Part shown: one piece after another, positions 17,903-27,435 of the stretch
How the letters are laid out: every line of letters starts with the position of its first letter
Numbering within the stretch: position 1 is the first letter of the stretch
Source: Stieleria sp. JC731
GTDB lineage: Bacteria > Planctomycetota > Planctomycetia > Pirellulales > Pirellulaceae
Direction of reading: 5' to 3'
DNA: 64,000 bases
NCBI RefSeq assembly: GCF_020966635.1
Contig: NZ_JAJKFQ010000005.1
Coordinates: 584,481-648,480, forward strand
Notes under the pieces: model-generated
What the model saw: the letters and a program-made list of their open reading frames with translations, nothing else
Database searches by the model: none
What the model was told of the DNA's origin: nothing
Translations under genes and position numbers: made by a program

Positions 17903-18019
17903 CCAACACTGCGTCACTTCCACCTCAGGTAAGCGACACGATTGACCGATCAAACGGATTAAATCGAGTCGCGATTGTTTCGATAAAAGACTCCCAAATC
18001 CAATCCAAGTAGTTTAGCC

Positions 18020-19570
18020 ATGAACAACGCTGAGCATGATTTTGTCGTCCCACCGTTTCCGAGTTTTCCAAGTGTTGGGCGATATGTGGAATTGGGACCG
18101 GTTTCCGAAGCGATCACCCGAATCGCACGCAGCGTGATGGCTCGCGAAGCGATCTCACTGATCATCGGCCCGCCGGGCACGGGCAAGTCGCTGGCCTGTT
18201 CGGTGTTGGCAAGGAATCTTTCTGAAACCCACGACATCGTACAGCTGGGCGAAACCAGCTTGGGTGACTCGTCGGCGCTGTACCGTACGCTACTGTATCG
18301 CTTGGGAGTCGCGATTGGTGACGGACGTGGTACCGATTTGGAACTGATGCTGCACGAACACCTGACTGGAAGCAAGCGTCATGTTGCGTTGATCGTTGAC
18401 GAAGCGGCCGCTCTGTCCAGCGAAGTGCTTGAGGACATCCGCCGTGTGACAAATATCATGCGTGCCGGTCAGCCCGTCATCAGCGCGATTGTCGTCGGCG
18501 GACCGAAGCTTGATGAAACATTGGCGTTGCCATCGATGGATTCGTTCGTCCAGCGTGTGTCCGCACGATGCTACCTGCACGCACTGACTAGCGAAGAGAC
18601 CGGCCAGTACATCATGGGGGCAATCGCAGCTTGCGAAGCTTCGCCTGAGGATACGATTTCGAAGGACGCGATCTCGGCGGTTTACCATGCAAGCGGTGGA
18701 GTGCCACGGCTGATCAACCAGCTGATGACTGAAGCGATTGACTGCGCGGCGGAATTGAACCAGTCCGTGATTAGCGAGAAGACCGTGAATCAAGCTTGGG
18801 CACGCTTGCAGCAGTTGCCCAGTCCGATCGTTGATGAACCTGTGATGAATTCCACTTCGGTCGAGTTCGGCGAACTGACCGACAATCTGGCAATTGCAGA
18901 GACTTCACCGGCAAGTCACTTTGATTCGGCGTTGGAACTGGCACCGTTGGATCACGCGATTGAAGTCGCCTCGGCGGGCAGCGATGAACCGGCTTGCGAA
19001 GAAGCTCCGGAGCCCGCTGCTGTGATTCCGGTTCAGCCGGCAGCCGACCCGGTTGCACTGTTCGGCGCGTTCGATGACGAAGAATGCTTGGACATCGGGA
19101 TGGCCAACAATAGCCAGAACGCGTCGCCACCATCGGATGTTGAGGTGGAGTCGATGCTGCATTGTGAAATCATCGGCCTGAGCCAATTTGCGGCTGACAA
19201 CACGGCCGATCGAGAACCGTCGTCTTCTGGCGCGGCAGATTCATTTAGTATGAACGATGGCTTTGTGCCGGTGGACGTGCAGAAGCCCAGTGCTGCTGAG
19301 ACGCCCAGTGCTGCTGAAATTGAGTCGCTCGATCTTGATGATGCTCAGGCTGCCAAGTCGACGCCAAGTGTCGTTTGGTATGACGAGCCCGAGATGGAAG
19401 CGGATTCACCTGCGGACGACAGCGATTTACTGTGGATCACCGAAGACGTTGAACTGGAGCGTCGCGAGCCAAGCCTGAACCGACGTGTCGATAGCCCCGA
19501 AAGTGGGGATCCCCCGCGTTTGAACATCGATTATCGCGAAATGCTGGAAAAAATGCGTCGGCACGGCTGA
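18020..19570 (+). CDS. ExeA/GspA-like AAA+ ATPase with long acidic tail
   Basis: A 516-residue protein. The first 260 residues are an AAA+ ATPase of the ExeA/GspA type: Walker A GPPGTGKSLACSVLA, Walker B VALIVDEAAALSSEVL with neighbouring sensor VVGGPKLDETLALP, an arginine-finger region RVSARCYLHALT, and GGVPRLINQLMTEAI. The rest is a low-complexity acidic region rich in Glu, Asp, Ala and Ser, ending with a short basic helix (YREMLEKMRRHG). ExeA ATPases help assemble type II secretion secretins, but similar ATPases serve other envelope systems. No secretin or GspB gene is adjacent; the upstream membrane protein is the likely partner. The window's far-right end holds a GspC/PilP-like fragment. 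Confidence 0.8.
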   Translation: MNNAEHDFVVPPFPSFPSVGRYVELGPVSEAITRIARSVMAREAISLIIGPPGTGKSLACSVLARNLSETHDIVQLGETSLGDSSALYRTLLYRLGVAIGDGRGTDLELMLHEHLTGSKRHVALIVDEAAALSSEVLEDIRRVTNIMRAGQPVISAIVVGGPKLDETLALPSMDSFVQRVSARCYLHALTSEETGQYIMGAIAACEASPEDTISKDAISAVYHASGGVPRLINQLMTEAIDCAAELNQSVISEKTVNQAWARLQQLPSPIVDEPVMNSTSVEFGELTDNLAIAETSPASHFDSALELAPLDHAIEVASAGSDEPACEEAPEPAAVIPVQPAADPVALFGAFDDEECLDIGMANNSQNASPPSDVEVESMLHCEIIGLSQFAADNTADREPSSSGAADSFSMNDGFVPVDVQKPSAAETPSAAEIESLDLDDAQAAKSTPSVVWYDEPEMEADSPADDSDLLWITEDVELERREPSLNRRVDSPESGDPPRLNIDYREMLEKMRRHG

Positions 19571-19909
19571 TTCCGGGCCGGGTTTTCCCGGTGAATGGTG
19601 ATCCGAGGTTGGAGAAAGTTGCAATCAAGCTAAACTTTCTTGAAGAGAATGCGAAGACAAGCGATCTTGGTGCCCAGCAACGCGATCGATCGGTCCGTCT
19701 GGTCGAGTCGGGGGCTGTGTTAACCCTCTGGTGAGGCTGCAGGCGGCTTCATCGCCGGTTGGTGGCGTCGTCCTTAGGCTAAAGGCTACGCCTCGTTCTT
19801 CGCGGACTCCCTCGAGAAATCCCCAATGACGCAGGCCGGCGGCTATCCCGCTGCCGGTTGAAAAGGACATCGGCAACATGTTCCTTAGTCTGCCGATGAC
19901 TGTTTGCTG
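19571..19909. other. Gene-free stretch, nothing recognised
   Basis: About 340 bases with no supported frame. It contains an AAGTTGCAATC...AACTTTCTT pair and no repeat of the window's families. Presumably the promoter region of the glycosyltransferase. Confidence 0.4.
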
Positions 19910-20797
19910 ATGATGAAGGCCTCTGTTTTGACAACCTCGATCCGATCTTCAGCAAACCCTCTGGAATCAACGAGCACCCCGACTTCGAAGACAATTGATT
20001 CGGAGAAGCAGGCGGACGATCAAAGCGACGGCAAACATCTGTCGGCGCAACGATCCGGCTCGTCCCAAGACGCACAAACGCTTGTGGCTGTTTGTACCTA
20101 TCAAGAAGCTGGCTCGATCGAAGCCATGCTGAAGGGGTTACGACTGTCATTCCCCGATGCGGTTCTACTGGTTGTTGACGACGACTCACCTGATGGCACC
20201 GCAGGGATTGTTCGGCAGGTCCAGCAGCGTGATCAAATGGTGCAGTTGGTGGTTCGTCGCGATCGGCGCGGGCTTGGTAGTGCGATCGTCGACGCGATGC
20301 GTATCGCATGTGAAGGCGGCTACGAGTTCTTTCTCAATTTGGATGCGGACCTCAGTCATTCACCTGCGGAGATGCCAAAGCTGCTTCACCAAGCAAGGTT
20401 GGATGAATCACTGGCCGTAGTGATCGGTTCTCGCTATGTCGAAGGTGGGCGAATTGTTGGTTGGCCTCTAAAGCGACGGGTGATGAGCAAGCTTGTCAAT
20501 CGTTTCGCGACTGGCGTATTGCGATTGCCGGTTCACGACTGTAGCGGTTCGATGCGGTGCTACCGAACGGCTGCCTTGCGCGACATCCAGCTCGACTCAT
20601 TGAAGTGCGTTGGATACGCGGTACTCGAAGAGGTGCTCGTACGCTTGCATCGCCGAGGCTACCGATTTGCCGAAGTGCCGATCACGTTCACTGAACGGCA
20701 GATCGGGCACAGCAAGTTGTCGCTACCTGAAGCCGTTCGTTCGATCGGCTACATGTTCCGCCTGGCGATGGAAACGAATCGCCGTTCGCGTTCGTAG
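19910..20797 (+). CDS. GT2 glycosyltransferase, polyprenol-phosphate mannosyltransferase-like
   Basis: A 295-residue family 2 glycosyltransferase. After a low-complexity Ser/Thr leader of about 55 residues the GT-A fold starts: TLVAVCTYQEAGSIEAML, the nucleotide-binding VVDDDSPDGTAGIV, RRGLGSAIVDAMRIAC, and the metal-binding LNLDADLSHSPAEMP (DxD as DAD). GSRYVEGGRIVGWPLKRRVMSK and SGSMRCYR match the dolichol/polyprenol-phosphate mannosyltransferase branch. It lacks a C-terminal membrane domain, so it is a soluble or peripheral enzyme that probably loads a sugar on a lipid carrier. ATG 19910 or 19913 is used; an upstream TTG is possible. No glycan gene cluster surrounds it. Confidence 0.87.
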   Translation: MMKASVLTTSIRSSANPLESTSTPTSKTIDSEKQADDQSDGKHLSAQRSGSSQDAQTLVAVCTYQEAGSIEAMLKGLRLSFPDAVLLVVDDDSPDGTAGIVRQVQQRDQMVQLVVRRDRRGLGSAIVDAMRIACEGGYEFFLNLDADLSHSPAEMPKLLHQARLDESLAVVIGSRYVEGGRIVGWPLKRRVMSKLVNRFATGVLRLPVHDCSGSMRCYRTAALRDIQLDSLKCVGYAVLEEVLVRLHRRGYRFAEVPITFTERQIGHSKLSLPEAVRSIGYMFRLAMETNRRSRS

Positions 20798-20918
20798 CAC
20801 AACGGCCTTCAAAGAACGTGTCCTGCTGTGAATTCGTTCCGGAAGCGGGTTGGCGAATCTAATTCGCTGGACCAAAAAGCGAATGACTGCAGAGCATCGC
20901 TCTAGCGGTGATCGCGGG

Positions 20919-22337
20919 TCAAACAGGTGCCGCAACTAGGTCGTAGCCTTGCGAGGCAACGATTTCACATTCGACGATGTCGCCAATGCTTGGCTGAACA
21001 CCTTCATCAAATCCGCTAACGTAGACGACGCCATCGATGTCGGGCGCTTCGCACTTCGTTCGACCGATCCAGACGCCAGGTTGCCCTTCTAGTGCAGAAT
21101 CGATGATCACGCCGGCACTACTGCCAACGCGTGACGCGTTCCATTGAAAAGCGATTGACTGCTGGACTGCCATCAATTCGCTTTGGCGTTGCTCGGCAAT
21201 CTTTTGCGGAACGCGGTTTGGTAGCTTGGCAGCGGGCGTGTCGTTTTCGACTGAGTAGGTGAAGACACCGAGATGCTGGAATTGTTGTTCGGCAACAAAG
21301 TCGACTAACTGATCAAAGTCATCGTCGGTTTCGCCCGGAAAGCCGGTGATCATTGTGGTTCGCATCACAAGCGAGTCGATTTTTTCGCGCAGTCCGGCGA
21401 GGATATCTTCTTGCTTTTGACGCGTGGTTTTGCGTGACATCCGTTTCAGCATCGCGTCGCTGGCGTGTTGCAGCGGCATGTCGATGTATGGCAGAATCCG
21501 CTCGGCCGAAGCGAGGGTGTCGATCAGGCGATCGTCAATGTACATCGGATAAAAGTACATCAGTCGGATCCAATCCACCGAGTCGATCTTATCGAGTTCG
21601 GTCAACAGGTCGGCCAACCGCGGTTCGCCGTAGAGGTCTTTGCCGTAGTAGGTCGTGTCTTGTGCGACGATGACGATTTCGCGAACACCGCTGTCACCCA
21701 GACGCTTGGCCTCGTCGATCACCTGTTCCATTGGCTTGCTGTAGTGCTTGCCACGCATTTTTGGGATCGCGCAAAACGTGCACAGCCGATCGCAGCCTTC
21801 GCTGATCTTCAGATAGGCGAAATGGCGTGGGGTGACTGCCGAGCGAATGCCGTCGTCGAGTGGACGAATCGGGGCAGGGCGAAAGATCTGTTGCTGCTCT
21901 GCGATTCCATGTTGCAGTCGATCAGCAACCGCGACGATTTCGTTTCGTCCGAAGACGCCGATCATGGCGTCGATTTCAGGACGGGCTTCAAGCAACTTAC
22001 CTTGGCCGCGTTCGGCAAGGCATCCCGTCACAACAACGCCACGGATCTTTCCCTGACGTTTAAGGTCCAACATTTCGTCGATCGCACCCAAGGATTCTTC
22101 ACGTGCCGAGTCGATGAACCCACACGTGTTGACCACGACAAAGTCAGCGTTCTGGACGTCACCGACCATGCGGTAGCCATCCTGGTCCAGGCGTCCGAGC
22201 ATCTGCTCGGTGTCGACGAGATTTTTGGGGCAGCCCAGCGATACGACTGCGTATTTGCCGCGGGCCTCCCGATCGTCTACAGAACTCGATTCGCGTTGCG
22301 GGGTGGAGTCGGTGGAAGTGACGATCGGAAGTTCCAT
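20919..22337 (-). CDS. rimO: Ribosomal protein S12 methylthiotransferase RimO
   Basis: A 472-residue radical-SAM enzyme that methylthiolates an aspartate of ribosomal protein S12. Three UPF0004-domain cysteines are seen in [27 protein letters not shown] and [10 protein letters not shown]. The radical-SAM cluster motif is [17 protein letters not shown]-terminal TRAM domain begins at about residue 400 and ends [28 protein letters not shown] separates RimO from MiaB. It starts at ATG 22337, 12 bases after the stop of the secreted cyclase-fold gene, so the two are probably co-transcribed. The first 25 residues are a poorly conserved leader. Confidence 0.95.
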   Translation of the reverse strand: MELPIVTSTDSTPQRESSSVDDREARGKYAVVSLGCPKNLVDTEQMLGRLDQDGYRMVGDVQNADFVVVNTCGFIDSAREESLGAIDEMLDLKRQGKIRGVVVTGCLAERGQGKLLEARPEIDAMIGVFGRNEIVAVADRLQHGIAEQQQIFRPAPIRPLDDGIRSAVTPRHFAYLKISEGCDRLCTFCAIPKMRGKHYSKPMEQVIDEAKRLGDSGVREIVIVAQDTTYYGKDLYGEPRLADLLTELDKIDSVDWIRLMYFYPMYIDDRLIDTLASAERILPYIDMPLQHASDAMLKRMSRKTTRQKQEDILAGLREKIDSLVMRTTMITGFPGETDDDFDQLVDFVAEQQFQHLGVFTYSVENDTPAAKLPNRVPQKIAEQRQSELMAVQQSIAFQWNASRVGSSAGVIIDSALEGQPGVWIGRTKCEAPDIDGVVYVSGFDEGVQPSIGDIVECEIVASQGYDLVAAPV

Positions 22338-22349
22338 ATGATTTCGGGG

Positions 22350-23525
22350 CTATTCCCGACAGTATTTGAGGGCGAGTAACGCGTACGCGGTGACGAGGTT
22401 GCGATCGCCTTCCATCCAGCGACTGCTACCCGAATTGACCCAGGATCCGTCTTCTTGCTGGGCTTCGATCAATGTGGCGGTCAACTCACGCTTCCAGTTG
22501 TGGTTGTTGCCTTCAGAGTCGGTCAGCACGCGAATTTCGGCGGCATCGAGGGCTTTTGCAAACACGTGATAGTAGTAATACAGCCCCTGTTTGCCCATGC
22601 CCGGATTATCGGTCAGTGAGTAGTTCTTTTGAATAAAGTCCATCGCGGCGGCAACCCGCGGATCGTCGCTAGTCAGGCCCGCATAGATCATGCTCTTTAG
22701 TCCGGCGTAGGTCATCGAGCCGTAACTACGCAGTCCACCCCCGTTGTCTTCCTCGGGGACTTCGACCTTGGATTGGCCGCCGGCGGCGGGCGTGTAGTAG
22801 AAACCGCCGTCGTTGATTTTGTCCGCGTGTTCGGTGTCGTTCCCATGACCGGAAAGGTTCTGCGTCCGGGCGATGAACTTCAACGCCTTTTGGATCGCTT
22901 CGTCGTCCGAATCGTTGCCCAAATCTTTCAGCGCATCCAACATGAACGAAGTGTTCGAAAGGTCGGGACGAGAATGGCTGCCATAACCGGCCCCGCCGTA
23001 GGCCGGATCGGTCGCGTCAATGTTTTCGCCTTCGTCCCACTGGATTTCTTTCAGGAAAGCTTCCGCCCGCTTTAATTCGCTGTTGAACTTATCCCCCTCG
23101 TTGGCCTTGACCAATGCGGCGATAGCGACGGAGGTTTCGTAGTTGCGGTGGTTCGATCCATCCTGGTAGATGCCGCCATCACTTTGAAGACGGTCCAGGA
23201 TGTATGCGATTGCTTTCTTGACGCCTGGTGAGTTCACATCGTTGGGGTGGTGATCCAAAATCGCTCGCACACAGATACCCGTCACCGCGACGCCCGTTTC
23301 AGGGCTGAAAGCGCCTTCGGAACCCTGGCCACGGTTTTTGAGGAACTCGATGCCCCGATTCGCTGCTCGATCGATCGCCGCGTTCGTTGCCTTTGGAGTT
23401 TCCAAGGAAACCTTGGCTGCTACCGAATCTTGGGCATACGAAACATTAGGGACAGTCGCTGTCGCCATCGAAGCCAGAAGAACAGCCGCAGACGCTCGAA
23501 CTCGAGACATAGAAAATTCCATCAT
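22350..23525 (-). CDS. Secreted prenyltransferase/squalene-cyclase-fold protein
   Basis: A protein of about 391 residues with a signal peptide (ASAAVLLASMATATVPNVSYAQ) and then an alpha/alpha barrel of squalene-cyclase repeats: RGIEFLKNRGQGSEGAFS, SDGGIYQDGSNHRNYETSVA, DGGFYYTPAAGG, GSMTYAGLKSMIYAG and QQEDGSWVNSGSSRW. The repeated GA/GG...Y-T pattern is the QW-like motif of the family, but no DxDD catalytic motif of squalene-hopene cyclase is visible, so it is more likely a binding or structural protein in the periplasm. Start choice: ATG 23525 or 23522 against ATG 23510; the last has a GGA in reach and gives a tight signal peptide. The gene precedes rimO by 12 bases. Confidence 0.8.
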   Translation of the reverse strand: MMEFSMSRVRASAAVLLASMATATVPNVSYAQDSVAAKVSLETPKATNAAIDRAANRGIEFLKNRGQGSEGAFSPETGVAVTGICVRAILDHHPNDVNSPGVKKAIAYILDRLQSDGGIYQDGSNHRNYETSVAIAALVKANEGDKFNSELKRAEAFLKEIQWDEGENIDATDPAYGGAGYGSHSRPDLSNTSFMLDALKDLGNDSDDEAIQKALKFIARTQNLSGHGNDTEHADKINDGGFYYTPAAGGQSKVEVPEEDNGGGLRSYGSMTYAGLKSMIYAGLTSDDPRVAAAMDFIQKNYSLTDNPGMGKQGLYYYYHVFAKALDAAEIRVLTDSEGNNHNWKRELTATLIEAQQEDGSWVNSGSSRWMEGDRNLVTAYALLALKYCRE

Positions 23526-23870
23526 GAAGTTAGTTTTGAGGGGAAACGCTATATCACGAATTGACGCTGACATAGCAATTCGGCCTAGCCATTGTGATCG
23601 GGCGAGACGAGGCGAACGCCAATGTCCGCTCAATCGAGTCTCCGCATCGATATTCTAGCCCGCTGATTGGCAGCCGAGCAGCCACCTGTTTAGCTCGCCT
23701 CTGCGTTCGGCCGATACCATCGATGGCTCCCAATAGCTTTGCCGGTGAAGAAGCCACTTCACGTATTGATGCAAAGTTCGGGCCAAACGACGTTCGCACC
23801 GCAGTCGTGGTTTTGCGGCGATTTGCTCGCTATCTAGAGTTGCGAGGCGTCGGAAAAACCGCCGCGTGCG
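23526..23870. other. Gene-free divergent promoter region, nothing recognised
   Basis: About 345 bases between the leftward cyclase-fold gene and a rightward hypothetical gene. No repeat, RNA or credible frame was seen. Confidence 0.4.
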
Positions 23871-24350
23871 ATGAAAAAACAGCCGACGGACCGAGCGATG
23901 GAGCTTCAACAGTACTCACGTAGCAATTCAGCGAACCGACCAGCGATGGCTCGTTCGGATCTGGAGGTGTTTGTCCCAACCCTGTTTTCGATCCGACACG
24001 TTTCGGCAGACGACGCAGGTGAGGTTTCGCTGGCTTCGGCCAGGCGAGTCGTGGCGTCTGATCAATCCGATCCGATTTGGCGTTTAGATCCTCCAGAGCA
24101 AACCTGCGAAGCGATCAGTCGGGCTCCGGTATCTAATGTTCGCGCGATGGCAGGGCAGGCCAAGAAATTTGCCGCTGTGAATGATAGTACGGGGCAAGTC
24201 GCAGAGTGCGACCAGTTGAATCCGCACTGCGCCGATTTGATTGTCGCACTTGGGCAGTGGTCGATGCGTTTGGATCAACGAGAGTCAGAGCTGGATACTC
24301 GGGAAAAAGAGTTGAATCGCCGAACGCGATTCTTGCGTCAATCGACATAG
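23871..24350 (+). CDS. Hypothetical protein with C-terminal coiled coil, 159 residues
   Basis: Not a named family. Most of the protein is low in motifs, but the last 40 residues form a regular heptad coil (LGQWSMRLDQRESELDTREK followed by ELNRRTRFLRQ), a layout I recall in several planctomycete proteins. Two in-frame starts exist: ATG 23871 and ATG 23898; the second has a GGA seven bases upstream and may be the real one. It lies alone between a divergent gene and a repeat cluster. Confidence 0.55.
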   Translation: MKKQPTDRAMELQQYSRSNSANRPAMARSDLEVFVPTLFSIRHVSADDAGEVSLASARRVVASDQSDPIWRLDPPEQTCEAISRAPVSNVRAMAGQAKKFAAVNDSTGQVAECDQLNPHCADLIVALGQWSMRLDQRESELDTREKELNRRTRFLRQST

Positions 24351-24351
24351 C

Positions 24352-24600
24352 AACCGTCGGTAGTGCGAACCGGCTCAGGTGTTTGGGTTTCCCTGAGCCG
24401 CAACGGCGTTAGCCGCGGTTGCGTGCATTCCCGGCAGCCGGAGGCTGCCATGCAGTGCGTCGCAAGGCGGAGCCTAGCGACGAGATCCTCGTGCGAGGCT
24501 CCCGCCTCGCATGCGTTGTCTTGCGGGCTCTGCCCGCCGATGGAGATTGAACCTCATTTCAACCGTCGCTAACGCGAACCGGCTCAGGTGTTTGGGTTTC
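24352..24600. repeat. Composite repeat with 107-bp multi-hairpin core, copy 1
   Basis: Two copies of a CGAACCGGCTCAGGTGTTTG arm flank a 107-base core at 24432-24538. The core contains successive perfect hairpins: GGCAGCC/GGCTGCC, GTCGC/GCGAC with inner AGGC/GCCT, CCTCG/CGAGG and GCGGGC/GCCCGC. Further full cores occur at 28944-29050 and 35284-35390, all exactly 107 bases. Confidence 0.88.
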
Positions 24601-24601
24601 C

Positions 24602-24643
24602 CACAAAAAAAGCCCATGTGGATTCGATTTTCCACATGGGCTT
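24602..24643 (-). terminator. Rho-independent terminator of the first clpP
   Basis: A perfect 13-bp stem (24610-24622 with 24631-24643, AAGCCCATGTGGA paired with its complement) and an 8-base loop; the minus-strand transcript continues into a run of seven T. It ends about 40 bases past the clpP stop. Confidence 0.92.
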
Positions 24644-24684
24644 CATCTATTGAATCGCAATCGATTGCCTACCGGAGCGGTAGA

Positions 24685-25278
24685 TCAGGAAGCTTCATTG
24701 GAGCTGCTGACAACCTTATCGATCAAGTTGTATTGCCGTGCCTCTTCGGCACTCATGAAACGGTCGCGATCGGTATCCTCTTCGATTTTTTCAAGAGAAT
24801 GCCCGGTGTGATCAATCATGATTTCGTTCATGCGTTTCTTGATCCGTCGCAGTTCTTCGACGTGGATCTCCACTTCACGCGCCGTGCCTTGCATACCGGC
24901 AAGAGGCTGGTGAATCATGATGCGGGCGTTTGGCAACGCATAACGTTTGCCAGCGGCACCGGCGGTCAACAGCACCGCGCCCATCGAAGCGGCTTGTCCG
25001 ATGCAGTAGGTCGCGACGTCGCATGACACGAATTGCATGGTGTCATAGATCGCCATCCCGGCGGTGATACTTCCGCCAGGGCTGTTGATGTAAAGGTTGA
25101 TGTCGGCTTTGGGATCATCGCTCATCAAAAACAACATCTGCGCGACCAGGGAGTTGGCGATCTGATCGTCAACTTGTTGCCCCAGAAAGATGATTCGATC
25201 TTTCAGCAGGCGGCTGTAAATGTCGTAGGTGCGTTCTTCGCGACCGCTCTTTTCGACGACGTAAGGGATCAAAGGCAT
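24685..25278 (-). CDS. clpP: ATP-dependent Clp protease subunit ClpP, copy 1
   Basis: A 197-residue ClpP with an intact triad: Ser98 in [12 protein letters not shown], His123 in [11 protein letters not shown] and the Asp in [15 protein letters not shown]. The N-terminus ([28 protein letters not shown]) is typical, including the axial-loop region and the hydrophobic clip. [23 protein letters not shown] is the oxyanion region. With a Clp ATPase such as ClpX or ClpA it degrades unfolded proteins. It is downstream of a second clpP on the same strand, spaced 127 bases, and followed by a terminator. Confidence 0.96.
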   Translation of the reverse strand: MPLIPYVVEKSGREERTYDIYSRLLKDRIIFLGQQVDDQIANSLVAQMLFLMSDDPKADINLYINSPGGSITAGMAIYDTMQFVSCDVATYCIGQAASMGAVLLTAGAAGKRYALPNARIMIHQPLAGMQGTAREVEIHVEELRRIKKRMNEIMIDHTGHSLEKIEEDTDRDRFMSAEEARQYNLIDKVVSSSNEAS

Positions 25279-25405
25279 TTCGTATATCTACTGTGTTGAT
25301 GGGTATTGGGAAATTGGTCACTGATGTTCGCCATCCGGCAGAACCGCCACGAGTCGTGTCTTCGCTTTTAGACTCGCATTAGGAAGCCTGCCGGTGACTC
25401 TGCGA

Positions 25406-26059
25406 CTAGTCCTCATCCTCTTCGTCTTCGTTTGGTGGCTTGGTCAGAATGTCGTCGACCAAGCCATATTCTTTGGCTTCGTTCGCGCTCAAAAAGAAGT
25501 CGCGATCGGTATCTTTGGCGATCTTTTCAACCGATTGTTCGCTGTGGCGTGCGATGATTTCGTTGAGAACATCGCGATAGCGGAACATCTCGGCCGCTTG
25601 GATTTCGATGTCGCTGACTTGACCGCCAACACCACCCATCGGTTGGTGCATCATCACGCGGCTATTTGGTAGGCAGTGGCGTTTGCCTTTGGTGCCGCCG
25701 ACCAACAGAACCGCCGCGCCGCTGCACGCTTCGCCGACGCAGTACGTCGCTACCGGGCAGGACAGGATTTGCATCGTGTCGTAGATGGCCAGCGTTGCGG
25801 TGACACTTCCGCCAGGGCTGTTAATATAGAAGTGAATGTCTTTACGACGGTTTTCGCTTTGCAGGTAAAGCAACTTCATGACCAATTCATTGGCGTTGCC
25901 GGTGTGGATCTCGCCCTGCAAAAAGACGATTCGGTTTTCCAAAAGCAAATCGCCCAGCGTCAATTGACGTTGGCGTTGGTAGCTTTGGTAAGCGTGGCTA
26001 TTGGAAAGTTGGCCGGCCGCCAATTGGCCTGCCAGTGGGTGCATCAGCGGTGAATCCAT
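25406..26059 (-). CDS. clpP: ATP-dependent Clp protease subunit ClpP, copy 2
   Basis: A 217-residue ClpP paralogue with triad residues Ser113 in GEACSGAAVLLVGG, His138 in MMHQPMGGVGG and Asp in KDTDRDFFLSANEA. Compared with copy 1 it has a longer N-terminus, the serine pocket reads CSGA instead of ASMGA, and the tail is strongly acidic (PPNEDEEDED). These differences suggest the two subunits may form a mixed ring, as in other bacteria with paired clpP genes, though homo-rings are equally possible. It is the promoter-proximal gene of the pair. Confidence 0.93.
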   Translation of the reverse strand: MDSPLMHPLAGQLAAGQLSNSHAYQSYQRQRQLTLGDLLLENRIVFLQGEIHTGNANELVMKLLYLQSENRRKDIHFYINSPGGSVTATLAIYDTMQILSCPVATYCVGEACSGAAVLLVGGTKGKRHCLPNSRVMMHQPMGGVGGQVSDIEIQAAEMFRYRDVLNEIIARHSEQSVEKIAKDTDRDFFLSANEAKEYGLVDDILTKPPNEDEEDED

Positions 26060-27008
26060 TGAATGTCTTGTCTTTGACTGAGAAGTGGAAGCGATATATG
26101 CGACCGACAGCCTGCGTTATCCGCAGCAACGTCTTTCACGCACATGGGTTAGGGCATGCAAGCCTGACTGCGATAGCGCAGAAAGGTTACGTTTGCACCG
26201 ATAGGCTCACCTAGTGTTCGCATCTTCGCTAATTCTGGCAAGACCAGTGTGGTGCTGCCGTCGGCTCATGTTGTCAGAACAATCAAAAGGTGGCTGGTCG
26301 GTTAAACAATGTCCATCATCGGGTGCCAACCCCAATCGACTTGATGACAGTCAGCGAATGTCACTTGCCGGTCAACGTCGACGAGCCAGCGACCACGTGT
26401 GGCCAAGACCTATCGAAAACTTAGACCCGACAGCGAAGTCGCTTCGGCAACCATCTGGACGATTGGGGTTAACACCAAGCTAGGCAATTGAACATCTTCA
26501 AGGATACCCGTTTGCCAAGTTCCGGTGAGCCAAGCGGTGTTGTTGGCACCGGCGAGGCAACATTGATTATCAACACAGCCAAATGCCTTTTTTCGGCGTA
26601 ACGAAACTCAGCTCGGTTGACCAGGTTGCCCATCTTTACTCTCCCGAGGTGAGGCGGGGCGGATTGCTGGCTTTCTAGGATTTCCTGACAGATAAGATTG
26701 GCTTTAGCGGCAGATTCCCGAATACCGGAGTGCCTAATCGATTCGGATCAATCCCTCGTATTCACTCGTTCTGAGTTGACAGTCAGGTAGCATCAATTTG
26801 CAAAGGGAAGGCCCTCAGAGGATTTGGCGGTGTGATCGAGCCTGCGAAGCGCATATCGCCCGCTGAGTGCATGTCGCCTGCTCAGAACGGGGGCTGGTTC
26901 AATGATAGCGTTGTGCGTAGGCTGGCGACCAAAAGGGCTTGCTATCAAAAGGCGAATGCGGAATCTGTCCGTTGCTAGCATTACGATTTACTCGATCGAC
27001 GATTTTTC
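26060..27008. other. 950-base gene-free gap, nothing firmly recognised
   Basis: No credible frame on either strand; an 89-codon frame at 26214-26483 has no family features. Short stems occur (for example CGGTG/CACCG around 26551-26567), and a TTGATTATCAAC palindrome lies near 26562-26573. No tRNA cloverleaf, tmRNA, RNase P or SRP core was found. The clpP promoter lies at its left, the yacG promoter at its right. Confidence 0.45.
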
Positions 27009-27203
27009 ATGGCTGACCAACACACCGGCAAAGTCAAATGCCCGACTTGCGGAAAGCGGTTTTTCATGGATGAGACCGATGCACCTCCATTCTGTTGCCA
27101 GCGTTGCAAGCTGATCGATCTCGGGCGTTGGCTCGATGAGGAAATCGGTTTGCCGCACGAGGCAGACGAGTCTCCCAAGACGATCGATCCGGATTCGGTC
27201 TAG
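27009..27203 (+). CDS. yacG: DNA gyrase inhibitor YacG (zinc finger)
   Basis: A 64-residue zinc protein. CPTCGKRFF supplies two cysteines and [19 protein letters not shown] the other two, with the conserved [13 protein letters not shown] of the YacG (DUF329) family. YacG binds the GyrB C-terminal region and restrains gyrase in E. coli. The C-terminal tail is acidic. Length matches the family (about 60-65 residues). Start ATG 27009 gives the usual short leader before the first CxxC. It is 232 bases upstream of greA on the same strand. Confidence 0.93.
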   Translation: MADQHTGKVKCPTCGKRFFMDETDAPPFCCQRCKLIDLGRWLDEEIGLPHEADESPKTIDPDSV

Positions 27204-27370
27204 CAGGCTGTCGATTTTCTATTGTCGCCCTTACATCAGGTGAGGGCAGGGGCGTTTTCGGTGGTAGCGTGTCGTCCTTGGTCTGTGCTGTCATCCGTCT
27301 TTTTGCCCCTCCCCCACCCCGACCTTTACAGCGACGCGGAAACCGGTGAGACTATAGGGCTGTAACGCAC

Positions 27371-27412
27371 AAACCTTTCCCGTCGCATCCGCGGGAAAGG
27401 TTTCTTTTTTTC
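27371..27412 (+). terminator. Intrinsic terminator in the greA leader
   Basis: A perfect 12-bp stem (AAACCTTTCCCG at 27371-27382 with CGGGAAAGGTTT at 27392-27403), a 9-base loop and CTTTTTTTCC directly after. It ends only 24 bases before the greA ATG and 168 bases after the yacG stop, so it may act as an attenuator on greA as well as ending yacG transcripts. Confidence 0.88.
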
Positions 27413-27435
27413 CAGTTCATCTGGTGGAGTTTGTG

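Noticed and set aside
21465-22379. 304-codon frame antisense to rimO
   Set aside because: Shadow of a well-recognised radical-SAM gene; no motif.
26214-26483. 89-codon frame in the gap after clpP
   Set aside because: Low-complexity translation with no ribosome site or recognisable domain.
26840-26930. Possible tRNA because of a GGTTCAA segment
   Set aside because: No cloverleaf arms or acceptor stem could be paired.
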